The notes beneath the pieces were generated by a model. That model was not told the DNA's origin, did no database searches, and saw only the letters and a list, made by a program, of their open reading frames with translations. From positions 62,001 through 126,000 of the forward strand of contig SSNU01000214.1 in assembly GCA_012064415.1 (NCBI GenBank): DNA of 64,000 bases, in the 5' to 3' direction. Positions 51,601-58,125 of the stretch are shown piece by piece; positions within the stretch are counted from its first letter, which is position 1, and the number at the start of each line of letters is the position of its first letter. A program made the translations under genes and the position numbers. Source of the DNA: Gyrodactylus bullatarudis (taxonomy: Eukaryota; Platyhelminthes; Monogenea; Gyrodactylidea; Gyrodactylidae).

Positions 51601-54600
51601 AGATTAAATACGAGAATGGGTTTAAATATTGCGCCTGGACAAAATTAATCTATTTTTGGTTAGAAATATTCGTATAGCTTCGTATTCGTCCGGAAAACTC
51701 GTAAAAGTATTTATCATTATAAGAAGTAAATATTTATTGAAAAATACGTATTTCACCAGGTTTCTTCAGTTTCAATTCCTGGGTTAAGTCATTAAATTTT
51801 TTAGTTAATAATAAATTTCATTGAATTATAAACAGAATGAATATTTGTACTCCAACTGATGAAAACTGAAATCTTTTTTCTCTCTCATTTAAGATCTTCT
51901 CTATTCTATATTGATAATTTATATTAGTGTGAGATTAATTGGGCCATGGAAGTTGTAATGTGTGTATATGATTTTTCTGTATACACAAATTAGGATCCTC
52001 TTCCATCATGACAAGAAACCAAGAAGGAAATCTAACAAGAAACATCCACAGAAAAAAGTCGGATACAGGGAAATATCTAAACTACTTAAGCTTCAGTCCT
52101 AAAAGTTACAAATCAGGACTAATCATGGGTTTAGTGAAAAGAACAAAAAGAATAGTAAGTGAAGGAGAAGTTCTAAATGAGATAAATGAAATCCAAAAGA
52201 GATTGAAAGACAACGGATATCCAGAAAATTTCATCCGAAAATATGTGCAAAAGGCTTTAGAAGACGAAGAAATCAACAGAGAGGAACCAGAAGAACAAAA
52301 CGAAGGAACTATCCGAATAGTCACACGATTTAACTTCAAAGGAGATGGGTTCAGTCAAGACCTAGCAAGAAAATTGAGTAACTTAATCAATGAACATTAT
52401 GATGACATACAATTGAAGGTTGTATTTAAAACTACAAGGTTATTCAAATTTCACCTAGAAAAAACTGAACAATCCAACCTTATTTACAGTTTTGAAGCAT
52501 CATGTGGAGCCAAATATGTTGGAAGAACTCAAAGAAAATTGAAATATAGAATCAATGAGCACCTAAACACGAACAGCTCATCAATAAAGAAACATCTAAA
52601 TATATGTGATTAATATTCTGTATAAATACATATGTCGGTGTAGGGTCTGATGAGAACCGACGAAAATAAAGAGCTCATATTCACTCAGAATCTATTTTCG
52701 TCTTCTACCTACAAAATGCAAGACATTAGTCAGCAAAATGATAATATATTCGCGGAAATCAGGAATCTAAAGCAAGAAAAAAATTTAATGACTTAACCCA
52801 GGAATTGAAACTGAAGAAACCTGGTAAAATACGTATTTTTCAATAATCTATTTTTGAATCTCAAAATAATTTCAAATTTCCTTTACCGTTTGAGCAATTA
52901 AATATTAAAATATTGAAAACAATCAAAGTTCTGAGCTTAAGAATTGATCGAAAGGTTTGTGAAGTTATGCCTTTGGAATCATTTTTCTAAAAAGTATTCT
53001 AGATATCAATAAATTCTAGTTAAAGTTTTACATTTAAGATAAGTTATTAACGAGTCTGATATTTTTATGAAATGAAAATGAATAAAAAGTTGACCCAAGT
53101 TTCAGGGTCTCTCTGAGAAATGAGATTGAATTTCTTTTGGTAAATATATCTTTATGCTAATATAAAACATACTCTAGTTAGTATATATCTAGAATATAAA
53201 CATAATATTCATGAATTATTCTATTAGAAAATTGTAGAGAAAAGATTCTGTGTAGGAAAAAAAATTCGAATGCACGCTTTCAAGGGAAAAAAGTTACATA
53301 GGGATTTTTTACTCTGTGAGTTAATTCACGTTTTATTTCTGTTTAAATTGATTGATAATTCAAATTCCTCCCATACGTATTATCACTTTGAGTTTGTATT
53401 TCATTTCTACAATAAAGGGGAAATTCCATAGAGTTTTCCTTTCGGGTGGTGTGATCCGTTAGATATGTAAGAAGAAGAGAAAATTTTCCTGATCCTAATG
53501 TTCTATTCTCTTTCTGTGTATACATTAAAAAATTAGGAAGATTGAAGTCAATAACTCTACTATCTTCCCTTTTACTAAACAAATTTCTCCTTTTCTCGAA
53601 GCGGTATCAATTTCAAGACAAGACGATGATGGAAATGATCACTCAAAATTTTCTATTCAAAGTTATCTCAAGTTAACTTTCATCTAAGAACTTTCTCATG
53701 TTATTTCCAGATATCTTTCATAGAAGAAATTAAATCGATCATAATGTCTGTCTTTTAGATACCTGCCTAGATTTTTTTTTGTTAGAAATATTTTATTGAT
53801 ATGTACAACATAGGTAAATATGGTTATAAATAGTTATTCATATAAGATTACAATAGACATAAGAATATAATAAAGATTAAGTCCAGATGAATTTTTCAAA
53901 AATGAATCTGAGCATTAATTCGAAGATCAAACTGAATTTTGACATTTATAAATGTAAGAAAGAGTATAAGAGAGATTTTGAATAATCTATTTTTGATCTA
54001 ATAGATTTAAGATCATGGGCGTTGTTACAATCTGAAAGATTGAATTTAGCGTCTAATTGTCTAAAAGACAATAAGATATGATCATAATAGTTTTTATTTC
54101 TGAGATTGTAATAGGAGGTAATAGATGAAGACGAGTTTATAAAATTTTTATAATAAAAGCACATCTTCTGATCCACAGTGTTGTTATTTTCGAATTTTAT
54201 AAATGAAATTTAGATAAAAAAGCCTAATAAATATTTTTTTAGGATTTAGCTGCCAGAAATATTCTTGTCAATGATCAAATGGTCTGTAAAGTTTCTGATT
54301 TCGGTCTATCAAGAAAAATTGATTTTGAGGATTCAGATGATGCGTCCTACACGACAATGGGCGGTAAAATACCAGTCCGCTGGACAGCTCCTGAAGCAAT
54401 AACTCATAGAAAGTTTAGTGCTTCGAGTGATGTTTGGTCATTCGGAATTCTCAGCTGGGAGGTCATGTCAATGGGCGAGAGGCCTTATTGGAATTGGTCC
54501 AATCAAGCTGTTCTAGAAGCAGTGGAGTCTGGTTATCGTCTTCCTAATCCAATTGGTTGTCCTCAGATGATTCATCAACTCATGATGAAGTGTTGGCAAG

Positions 54601-55052
54601 CCAACCGCCTAGATCGTCCCACATTTTGTGATATTGAAATGCAACTAGAGAAAATTATACAACTAGAATCAGAGAACAACATGAATCCACAAAATCCGTT
54701 TAGCTTTATGCAAACACCACTTATGTTCAATGGAACTAATCACCGTCAACCTTTTTCTATGCAACATTACAATACATTAGATAATCATGACATTATGAAT
54801 AGTGGCTACCAGTTTGATGCATGGGTTATCAAATCAGGTCTCCAGAATCTTTCTTCACGCTTGAAAGCGTGCGGAATAAGTTCTCTTGAGGCTCTTCAAA
54901 CAACAAATTTTGAAGATGTTCAACGTCTCGGTATTTTCACAAATCGAGAATTAAAGATGTTAATGTTTCACATAAGCCAGAATGGACCTCTTCCACATAA
55001 TCCCAACTCAAATATGCCAAACTTTTCAAATCTCATTTCAGACGTCAATTAG
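18505..55052 (+). CDS. Eph: Eph receptor tyrosine kinase, whole gene (11 exons, 1215 residues)
   Basis: Receptor for membrane-bound ephrins; in animals it signals contact-dependent repulsion and guidance from the plasma membrane. Joining the 11 exons listed separately gives 3648 nt in one frame. Domains by residue: signal peptide 1-27 or so; ephrin-binding domain 36-199; Cys-rich/EGF-like region about 205-350; FN3 repeats about 356-460 and 465-580; transmembrane helix about 615-640; long polar linker about 641-792; juxtamembrane tyrosines Y799 and Y805; kinase about 822-1085 with G828-x-G-x-x-G833, K854, E871, HRDLAARN (945-952), DFG (965-967) and activation-loop Y982; SAM 1137-1198. At 1215 residues it is longer than the usual 980-1100, mainly because of the linker. 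The C-terminus (SDVN) is not a typical PDZ ligand. Every intron is GT-AG and phase-consistent. The family call is secure; the exact first exon and the 5' UTR are the least certain parts. Confidence 0.95.
18611..20720 (+). other. Eph intron 1
   Basis: 2.1 kb, phase 1, GTGAGT to CTAG. AT-rich; no element or second gene recognised. Confidence 0.7.
20721..20773 (+). CDS. Eph: Eph exon 2: start of ephrin-binding domain
   Basis: Short 53-nt exon (residues 36-53, [18 protein letters not shown]). It has a TTCTAG acceptor and a GTAAGT donor, and ends in phase 0. The VTL-DT opening and the Trp-rich continuation are characteristic of the first strand of the Eph ligand-binding domain. It is too small to be found as an open reading frame; the phases with exons 1 and 3 support it. 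Confidence 0.85.
21421..21641 (+). CDS. Eph: Eph exon 3: ephrin-binding domain, middle part
   Basis: Residues 54-126 plus two bases. It contains C70 and the hallmark [12 protein letters not shown] (family pattern WLRT-x-[FY]-I-x-R-x-EA), then IFIHIEFS. The acceptor follows TTCCTTGTAG and the donor is GTGAGT. In most Ephs a CxET-type motif with a second disulfide follows this region. Here the segment reads [12 protein letters not shown] and has no Cys, so that second disulfide appears to be absent. Confidence 0.92.
24419..24850. mobile_element. Foldback element, subfamily E (worn copy)
   Basis: Starts ATTGATATGAAGTTGGGAAT like the copy at 9897. The right half carries TTGGCGCCAAATTC and the complement of the left arm, but the last part is lost. 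Confidence 0.6.
25573..25638 (+). pseudogene. Penelope-like ORF tail with PIP-like motif
   Basis: 22 codons ending in [13 protein letters not shown] then [11 protein letters not shown]. Nearly identical to the tail at 4506-4703. Upstream coding sequence is missing, so the copy is truncated at 5' like most Penelope-like insertions. Confidence 0.6.
25722..25775 (+). ncRNA. Conserved Penelope-like 3' stem-loop (copy 2)
   Basis: Stem CCGGT (25726-25730) with ACCGG (25748-25752), loop GTAATAGTCTGATGAGA, then TCAAATATGAGCTTTATTAC. Followed at about 25820 by the ENIFEEA-coding phrase shared with the 4.8-kb copy. Confidence 0.6.
26185..26310. repeat. Single arm of a MITE related to 38789-39120
   Basis: AAGCCTGTTCCAGAAGTTTC, then GGTATTGAGATA and TTTTTCAGTGGATGAGACAC match the arms of the inverted-repeat element in intron 7. 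Confidence 0.5.
27374..28440. mobile_element. 1067-bp palindromic Tc1/mariner-type element
   Basis: TA at 27372-27373 and 28441-28442 is the target duplication. The termini are CAGTCAATAACC and its complement. The repeat including the flanking bases covers 27371-27766 and 28048-28443, both 396 bp and essentially identical by eye, with a 281-bp spacer. A 12-bp direct repeat (ATAGTGGAATGA) occurs twice in each arm, about 33 bp apart, recalling the IR/DR ends of Tc1 elements. It interrupts a foldback arm at its left. A 94-codon open frame without ATG (27810-28094) spans the spacer. Transcription through it in Eph pre-mRNA would give a very long hairpin. Confidence 0.8.
27810..28094 (+). pseudogene. 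Open frame in palindrome spacer, unknown
   Basis: 94 codons from a TTG, no ATG until near the end. [20 protein letters not shown] and [17 protein letters not shown] look protein-like, but I do not recognise a family. Its last 15 codons lie in the right arm. It could be a captured gene piece or transposase debris. Confidence 0.25.
28921..29378 (+). CDS. Eph: Eph exon 4: end of ephrin-binding domain and first Cys-rich part
   Basis: Residues 127-279. It begins with a polar stretch, then [27 protein letters not shown] (C185 and C198) and [11 protein letters not shown], which track the family pattern KGFYLAFQD, ACxALxSVRVYYKKCP and FPDTxxG. Next come an EGF-like run CNRDGYWL and [10 protein letters not shown]. 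The acceptor is TATTCTAG and the donor GTGAGT. The AA left over from exon 3 plus the first T gives Asn, so the two exons join in frame across the 7.3-kb intron. C185 is the expected partner of C70. Confidence 0.93.
29379..29838 (+). other. Eph intron 4
   Basis: 460 bp, phase 1, GTGAGT to CTTACAG. No element recognised. Confidence 0.8.
29839..30256 (+). CDS. Eph: Eph exon 5: Cys-rich region and start of first FN3
   Basis: Residues 280-418. It has [19 protein letters not shown], then [27 protein letters not shown] and VIKWSPP, which match the Eph pattern of a TNFR/EGF-like repeat followed by the first fibronectin type III domain. About 20 extra residues (around 306-329) sit between the CPENS and CSC motifs compared with the usual spacing. 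The acceptor is TTCTTACAG; the donor is GTAAGG, the weakest of the gene. Phase 2 out. Confidence 0.93.
31165..31215 (+). ncRNA. Conserved Penelope-like 3' stem-loop (copy 3)
   Basis: Stem CTGGT (31170-31174) with ACCAG (31192-31196). Compared with the CCGGT/ACCGG copies, both strands changed together. The loop is GTAATAGTCTGATGAGA, followed by TGAAATAAAAGCTTTATTAC. No coding tail is visible upstream. Confidence 0.6.
33851..33887 (-). repeat. MITE arm related to 11168-11514
   Basis: AACGTTGATCGCTTGTAACC followed by TGACTATGTTGTCTTCT matches the longer terminal repeat of the 11.2-kb MITE. No partner arm found nearby. Confidence 0.45.
34225..34270 (+). repeat. Possible tRNA-derived SINE head
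   Basis: GGATGGCTTAGTGGGTACAC resembles a pol III A box (TRGCNNAGYGG), followed by ACCCGGTATAGTACCTGCCT. No B box or tRNA fold follows, so this is not a tRNA gene. Confidence 0.25.
36277..36410 (+). CDS. Eph: Eph exon 6: second half of first FN3
   Basis: Residues 419-463. [18 protein letters not shown] fits the F-strand of an FN3 domain (pattern GL-x-x-x-T-x-Y-x-F-x-V-x-A), and it is followed by a linker ending in INVEIPKP. The acceptor is ATCCATAG and the donor GTGAGT. It follows a 6-kb intron and precedes a 65-bp intron, the shortest of the gene. Confidence 0.9.
36476..37462 (+). CDS. Eph: Eph exon 7: second FN3, transmembrane helix and long linker
   Basis: Residues 464-792, the largest coding exon apart from the last. 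The FN3 core has [18 protein letters not shown] and [11 protein letters not shown] transmembrane helix follows at about 615-640 ([18 protein letters not shown] and on), with a basic stop-transfer RRFRK. The rest, about 645-792, is a low-complexity Asn/Ser/Lys/Met-rich linker with a GGGG run. Typical Ephs have only about 55 residues between membrane and kinase; here there are about 180. The exon starts and ends in phase 1, so it could be skipped in frame. The donor is GTGAGT. Confidence 0.95.
37510..37940. mobile_element. Foldback element, subfamily F (partial)
   Basis: The right end is CATCTCCATGTCAACTAGCT-TTA, the inverted form of the F terminus TAAAGCTAGTTGACATGAAG. Inner phrases (TTGATTTCGAAGATTTGA, GATTATCACGAAGGAAAATA) match the copies at 46.5 kb and 61.7 kb. 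The left terminus is missing. Confidence 0.5.
38789..39120. mobile_element. Inverted-repeat MITE, arms about 105 bp
   Basis: Left arm 38789-38893 and right arm 39017-39120 are reverse complements at roughly 85%: ATCAACCTTTTACTAAAGTC, then GTTCTAGACAGTTCGGTGCTG, against the complement in the right arm. Interior about 120 bp. A related single arm is at 26185-26310. Confidence 0.65.
41283..41909 (+). pseudogene. LINE reverse transcriptase, C-terminal region
   Basis: About 208 codons open. [34 protein letters not shown], then [20 protein letters not shown] follow the thumb pattern of non-LTR RTs (DLG-x-x-x-x-x-L, L-Y-x-S-x-[VL]-x-P-x-x-[ED]Y, I-x-x-IQ-x-RFL). The catalytic YADD part is missing, so the copy is dead. 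The tail [14 protein letters not shown] matches the second LINE fragment. Confidence 0.78.
41283..42081 (+). mobile_element. LINE (non-LTR retrotransposon) 3' end
   Basis: 5'-truncated copy with the C-terminal part of a reverse transcriptase (stop TAA at 41907-41909), an AT-rich 3' UTR and a poly(A) of 8 (ACTTGTCTAACAAAAAAAA). It is in the same orientation as Eph. The 3' junction CTAACAAAAAAAA is shared with the LINE at 53772-54180. Confidence 0.75.
43014..43124 (+). CDS. Eph: Eph exon 8: juxtamembrane tyrosines and start of kinase
   Basis: Residues 793-829. It holds Y799 and Y805, spaced six apart like the two regulatory juxtamembrane tyrosines of Ephs (YxxxxxY followed by E-[ED]). It then has [19 protein letters not shown], matching the kinase lead-in KEIDxSCxxIExVIGxG. 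The acceptor is TTCCCTTCTCAG and the donor GTGAGT, with phase 1 on both sides. The Gly-rich loop is split between this exon and the next. Confidence 0.93.
43125..44997 (+). other. Eph intron 8
   Basis: 1.9 kb, phase 1. It contains a run of 11 C (43315-43325), a pair of about 37-bp direct repeats (43267-43306 and 43470-43506) and a sequence related to the Penelope stem-loop at 43411-43440. No gene. Confidence 0.6.
43411..43440 (+). repeat. Variant Penelope-like 3' motif
   Basis: CCGGGGTAGAGTCTGAAGAG then TTTATCACTA. Matches 56687-56716 at all but about three positions and is alignable with the GTCTGATGAG stem-loop, but has no closing stem. Confidence 0.4.
44998..45248 (+). CDS. Eph: Eph exon 9: kinase N-lobe
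   Basis: Residues 830-913. It completes the Gly loop as GEFGEVCRA, then VVAIKTLK with ATP-binding K854, an alpha-C helix with E871 ([13 protein letters not shown]), [13 protein letters not shown] and the hinge region [16 protein letters not shown]. These are near-consensus for Eph kinases. The acceptor is TTAAATAG and the donor GTGAGT, phase 0. Confidence 0.96.
45421..45709. mobile_element. Foldback element, subfamily F (short copy)
   Basis: Starts TAAAGCTAGTTGACATGAGA and ends CATCTTCATGGCAGCTAGCT-TTA, so both termini are present. Centre deleted relative to the 720-bp copy at 61731. Confidence 0.65.
46400..46812. mobile_element. Foldback element, subfamily F (right part)
   Basis: Shares GGATCATTTTCC-TCGTGATAATCG and AAATGGTTCGATTTCC with the full copy at 61731 and ends CATCTTCATCTCAACTAGTTT. 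No left terminus found. Confidence 0.5.
46810..46850 (+). mobile_element. piggyBac-like terminus
   Basis: TTAA (46810-46813) then CCCTTTCGATACCA and an 18-bp perfect palindrome GAGGTCATATATGACCTC (46828-46845). A TTAA-CCCTTT end with an inner palindrome is the usual form of piggyBac-type ends. No opposite end recognised. Confidence 0.4.
47301..48365. mobile_element. 1065-bp palindromic element with TA target duplication
   Basis: TA at 47299-47300 and 48366-48367 is the target duplication. Removing the insert restores CACAAAGTAATGTGAAAATA, which exists uninterrupted in the other Penelope copy (complement at about 48802-48825). Arms 47301-47806 and 47860-48365 are 506 bp each and near-identical by eye; the spacer is 53 bp. 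The termini CA[TC]TAAACTTCCTAG and the TA site suggest Tc1/mariner. No ORF in the arms. It would form a hairpin of about 500 bp in Eph pre-mRNA. Confidence 0.85.
48541..48782 (+). pseudogene. Penelope-like GIY-YIG endonuclease, C-terminal part
   Basis: [20 protein letters not shown], then [17 protein letters not shown]: the [14 protein letters not shown] motif carries the expected catalytic Glu of Penelope GIY-YIG nucleases. The tail has [11 protein letters not shown] and ends [20 protein letters not shown] is a full match to the PIP-box pattern Q-x-x-[ILM]-x-x-[FY]-[FY]. The 5' part and reverse transcriptase are missing. An open frame continuing upstream to 48378 is antisense of the inverted copy, not protein. 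Confidence 0.7.
49025..49060 (+). ncRNA. Conserved Penelope-like 3' stem-loop (copy 4)
   Basis: Stem TGGCAT (49025-49030) with ATGCCA (49047-49052), loop GTAAAAGCTGATGAGT, then CGAAATAAAAGCGC. Completely different stem sequence from the others, yet perfectly paired. AATAAA follows directly and could be a polyadenylation signal. Confidence 0.6.
49636..49734 (+). CDS. Eph: Eph exon 10: kinase helix E up to HR of the HRD motif
   Basis: Residues 914-946 (33 codons). [20 protein letters not shown] fits the Eph pattern LRGIAxGMxYLSDMxYVHR, ending in IHR. The acceptor is CTTTTCCAG and the donor GTGAGT, phase 0 on both sides. The catalytic Asp of HRD is the first residue of exon 11. Confidence 0.93.
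52008..52616 (+). pseudogene. Penelope-like RT thumb and GIY-YIG endonuclease
   Basis: 201 codons. The N-terminal [20 protein letters not shown] and [10 protein letters not shown] fit the Penelope pattern after the RT core (TGRYLNY-x-S-x-HP...K-x-GVI-x-x-LV-x-RA). Then [33 protein letters not shown], and [20 protein letters not shown] with KYRINEH (GIY-YIG block; catalytic Arg present). It stops at KKHLNICD before the catalytic Glu region, and the RT catalytic motifs are missing at 5'. It is a long, unbroken but incomplete copy, perhaps recent. Confidence 0.82.
52630..52680 (+). ncRNA. Conserved Penelope-like 3' stem-loop (copy 5)
   Basis: Stem GTCGGT (52634-52639) with ACCGAC (52656-52661), loop GTAGGGTCTGATGAGA, then GAAAATAAAGAGCTC. 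It lies 17 nt after the ORF stop. AATAAA follows the stem directly. Confidence 0.65.
53772..54180 (-). mobile_element. LINE 3' end, antisense
   Basis: Minus-strand copy. The poly(A) appears as nine T at 53772-53780, preceded on the element strand by CTAAC, as in the other LINE. The coding remnant is 53946-54176. It ends about 60 bp before the Eph exon 11 acceptor. Confidence 0.65.
53946..54176 (-). pseudogene. LINE ORF C-terminal end
   Basis: [20 protein letters not shown] then [16 protein letters not shown] aligns with [20 protein letters not shown] and [14 protein letters not shown] of the 41.3-kb LINE, showing the same family at moderate divergence. Confidence 0.65.
54243..55052 (+). CDS. 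Eph: Eph exon 11: kinase C-lobe, SAM domain and stop
   Basis: Residues 947-1215. Visible motifs: [22 protein letters not shown], the activation loop [19 protein letters not shown] (Y982), [31 protein letters not shown] and LDRPTF. A polar spacer leads to a SAM domain beginning at [11 protein letters not shown] (about 1137) and ending near MLMFHISQ (about 1198). A short Asn/Pro-rich tail ends in TAG... no, in the stop codon TAG/TAA class at 55050-55052. The acceptor is TTTTTTTAG. All catalytic residues are present, so an active kinase is expected. Confidence 0.97.
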   Translation, partial: DLAARNILVNDQMVCKVSDFGLSRKIDFEDSDDASYTTMGGKIPVRWTAPEAITHRKFSASSDVWSFGILSWEVMSMGERPYWNWSNQAVLEAVESGYRLPNPIGCPQMIHQLMMKCWQANRLDRPTFCDIEMQLEKIIQLESENNMNPQNPFSFMQTPLMFNGTNHRQPFSMQHYNTLDNHDIMNSGYQFDAWVIKSGLQNLSSRLKACGISSLEALQTTNFEDVQRLGIFTNRELKMLMFHISQNGPLPHNPNSNMPNFSNLISDVN

Positions 55053-55102
55053 TTTACACTGTACAGCCCGTACAGTACCCTCTTGTATTATATCAAAATG
55101 TA

Positions 55103-55108
55103 AATAAA
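55103..55108 (+). promoter_or_regulatory. Candidate polyadenylation signal of Eph
   Basis: An AATAAA hexamer lies 51 nt after the Eph stop codon. It is the first such signal on the sense strand. In an AT-rich genome AATAAA is common by chance, so a longer 3' UTR is also possible. Confidence 0.4.
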
Positions 55109-56686
55109 ATGAAAGGTGCCAATTAATTCAAAATTATCGAAATCCTTCCCTATTTCCCAGAAACTTGAATTTTTTCAACTTTTGTAAATAATTAGAAGCA
55201 ATCTGAATTATATTTTTTACAAACGATAATACGCCTTTTGAAATTGCTACTTGTCTTAGCCCTGAATATCAGAATATATAATATTTCCAAGGCGAAAAAC
55301 TATGTGTATATTATTACTATTATTTGAAGCATTTATTTATAACGATTATTTGTGAGAAAAAAGTCTACATTTCAAAGAAGAAGGCCGAAAAGTTATTCTA
55401 TAAAATACGGTTTTTGGAAATAATAAGTTTCAATTATTATTACATTAATATACATTTAACTATTAAAAATGAAAAAAAATTTGATAAAAAAGATTTTTAT
55501 TGTTATAAAAAAAAAATTTACAAAACAAATGATTTATTATTCACTATGATTTTGTGTTTCATAAAGATTAGGATCTACTTTTTTACAAAAACTTGATCTT
55601 TTTCTCCAGATAGCCAGGATCACAAGGGAATTATAATTAGTAACCAGCTGCTGAGATAAAAAAAATTAGTCTTTTAATTGAATTTCAAAAATGTGTCACA
55701 TTTTTTCAGCTAAGATTGTTTGTTGATTTCGGAGATTTGAAAATTTTAAATATTGATATTCGCGATCAACATAGCACATTTTCTAAACTTGTAATTAGAC
55801 GCGTATCGTATTTTTCACTTCGAAAAGTACAAATCTATTCGTGTGAGAAATATTAGATACTTTTTACTCTTCTTGATCGTTTATCACGAGCTTGTGAGCA
55901 TCATCTATATATGATATACTTATATTTTTCTCATATGTCAATATCTAATCCAAAGTACATATAAGAAGATATTTAACTTTTCAAAAATCTATTTATTCTA
56001 TGTAAATATCCATTTTTGAATAAATTTATTTATGATTTGTTCAAAAATATCGAAAGAATACATATGTGTACATTAGGGTAATACAAAAAATTTTCTTTCC
56101 CCGATCAACTTTATAGGCGATTTTCTAATTTGGACGCTTTTACACAGAAAAGAAGATTTTCATGAATTAAATTCAAATATTTTTTGTTCTGATACCCTTA
56201 AATCCCATTTTCCCGAAATTCCTTGAAACAAATTTTTAGAAAAGGATGAAGATATGAAGGGATTTTAGATAACTATCAGAATAATTTCAATCTGAAAAGT
56301 TATACAGATTGCCCAAAAACGTGAATTTTAACAATTATCGTAGTAAAATTCGTTCAAAATTTGTTGGCTTGGATTTAAAAATTGTAATTTTGAAATGAGA
56401 TTTTGTATATCAGAACAAAATTTAAAAGGATTTTTTTCTTAAATTAAAAACAATTTATTTATTTAAAGATACATGTAAATTATAAATAATATGTAAAACT
56501 CTGTACATAATTTCTTAAGAAAGTTAAAGATCAAAATAGTGTATTTGGTTTGTTTATATCTCTATCGAATTTGTAGAATTTGTGAAAAATAGTATAATAT
56601 TTTCGTTTGGTTCTAAACTCATAAGAAAGGTTAGAGAAAACTAGAGTATATTTGAGCTACAAACGTTATATTTTGGCGGGTCTCTT

Positions 56687-56840
56687 CCGGGGTAGAATCT
56701 GAAGACGTTTATCACTCAAACCAAACGGAAATTTTGATGAAGTTCAAGTAGAATTTTTAAATTTGAACGATAATATTTCCGAACTTCATATATCATTACT
56801 CGAGTCAAGACTCAAAAGAAAGGGTACAGTCAAGATAATA
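56687..56840 (+). repeat. Penelope-like terminus, variant type
   Basis: CCGGGGTAGAATCTGAAGAC then GTTTATCACT, the variant motif also at 43411. A coding phrase follows, NDNISELHISLLESRLKR, which recalls the [11 protein letters not shown] and [11 protein letters not shown] starts after the other stem-loops, so this is probably the ORF start of a related element. Confidence 0.4.
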
Positions 56841-56842
56841 CT

Positions 56843-57521
56843 CAAGCTAATCGATATGAAGTTGGGACTCTATGATTTTCTGGAATCCTACTCATGTTGC
56901 CTGCTTCTACCATTTGAAGAAAATAATTATGAACTCATTTTTCGAACTCCCATTTGACGCCAAAATCCCATTTTTTCGAGCTTTAAACTGAAAATTTTTA
57001 TTGATTTGAAAGTTTGAGGTTAATCAAAAGAGGTTTTTCAAGATCAGGATTAGACAATGTATGTATAATTAGACAAATCAATTCGACTAAATCTTATCTT
57101 ATGCATAACCTCATTATCATTTGGGAGCGGAATTTCGATTTTTTGATCATTTTCACTAGTTGAAAATCAATGAAATTTCGATAACTCAAAATCTCTCGAA
57201 AATGGGCAAACTGTCGAGAATTTGACGGTGCTATTCAGCTTTAATATCTAATCTTGATCCTGAAAATCAATTTTCGATCAGCCTCCAACTTTCAAATCAA
57301 CAAAAATTTTCAGCTCAAAGTTCGAAAAAATGGGATTTTGGCGCAATATGGGAATTTGAAAAATGACCATATTTTTCATAAAAATAATTTTTTTTCAGAT
57401 TTTTTTTCTTCAAATGGTAAAAGTGGGCAGCATGAGTAGGATTCCAGAAAATCTCTAACAAATTCGAAATGAAAATATCGAGAAAATCATAGATTCCCAA
57501 CTTCATATCAACCAACTTTAT
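56843..57521. mobile_element. Foldback element, subfamily E (copy 2)
   Basis: Left end AAGCTAATCGATATGAAGTT; right end CTTCATATCAACCAACTTTA. Long complementary arms include the TTTTGGCGC blocks and TTTGAAAGTT-GAGG. Inserted within the Penelope-like terminus above. Confidence 0.75.
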
Positions 57522-57659
57522 ATGCACCTAATTATAGGTACTTATAATTTTTTCAGCTCACATTATAGTCTTATTTTTTTCAACTTTTAGTATACTTCTT
57601 TTAAATATTATTTTAGTGAATATAAAATTCTTCTTCCATACCTACAAATAAGAAAAGAA

Positions 57660-58125
57660 TATTTTGAAAAATCTCAGTAGCGTCAAATACCCATTTTTCG
57701 AACTTGAAATTTTCGCTGATTTTATAGTGAGGGAGCAATCAAAAGTTAATAAAACAAGAAAACTGGTTACCACCATAAAACTTTAGATGAATTTGTCATT
57801 TTTCACGAATCTTGTATCATTGATTTTCAAGTAGGGAAAATGATCAAAAAATAAAAATTCAATTTTCAAACGATGATGGGGAGATTTTTAAAATCAGCAT
57901 ATTTGATTTCTTTGTCTAATCGTGATCCTTTTGAAATTTTCAATTCAAGAAAGTTCAAGAAACGGGAATTCGGCAAGATTTGAAATATGCCAAAATTTCC
58001 TTAAAAATAGTTTATTTTAAAATTAATTTGTTCTTCATAACGTGAAAGTGAGCCTCATAATCTAGATTCCAAAAATTTGGTTTCTTGATGAAAGAATAAA
58101 TTCCCATCTTCCCCTCTTAAATGAT
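57660..58125. mobile_element. Foldback element, worn copy
   Basis: Contains CCCATTTTTCGAACTTGAAA, ATTGATTTTCAAGTAG and a right arm ending TTCTTGATGAAAGAATAAAT and TCCCATCTTC, all family landmarks. Termini are degraded. Confidence 0.45.

Larger units (their letters stand above)
51735..52846 (+). mobile_element. Penelope-like element, 5'-truncated, with inverted flank
   Basis: ORF 52008-52616, then the stem-loop at 52634, then the start of a second ORF copy ([20 protein letters not shown] and on, with [10 protein letters not shown] after a frameshift). The segment 52784-52846 is repeated in inverted form at about 51735-51802, including TTTCTTCAGTTTCAATTCCT. The sequence order (3' end, short terminal region, 5' start) is the pseudo-LTR arrangement known for Penelope-like elements. 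Confidence 0.75.
49735..54242 (+). other. Eph intron 10
   Basis: 4.5 kb, phase 0, splitting HR from D of the catalytic loop. It contains the Penelope-like copy 51735-52846 and the antisense LINE end 53772-54180. A 14-bp palindrome GAGTCTGCAGACTC is at 50566-50579. The rest is featureless AT-rich sequence. Confidence 0.6.

Noticed and set aside
53343..53582. 79-codon minus-strand frame in intron 10
   Set aside because: No motif, no homologue recognised and composition typical of chance AT-rich frames.
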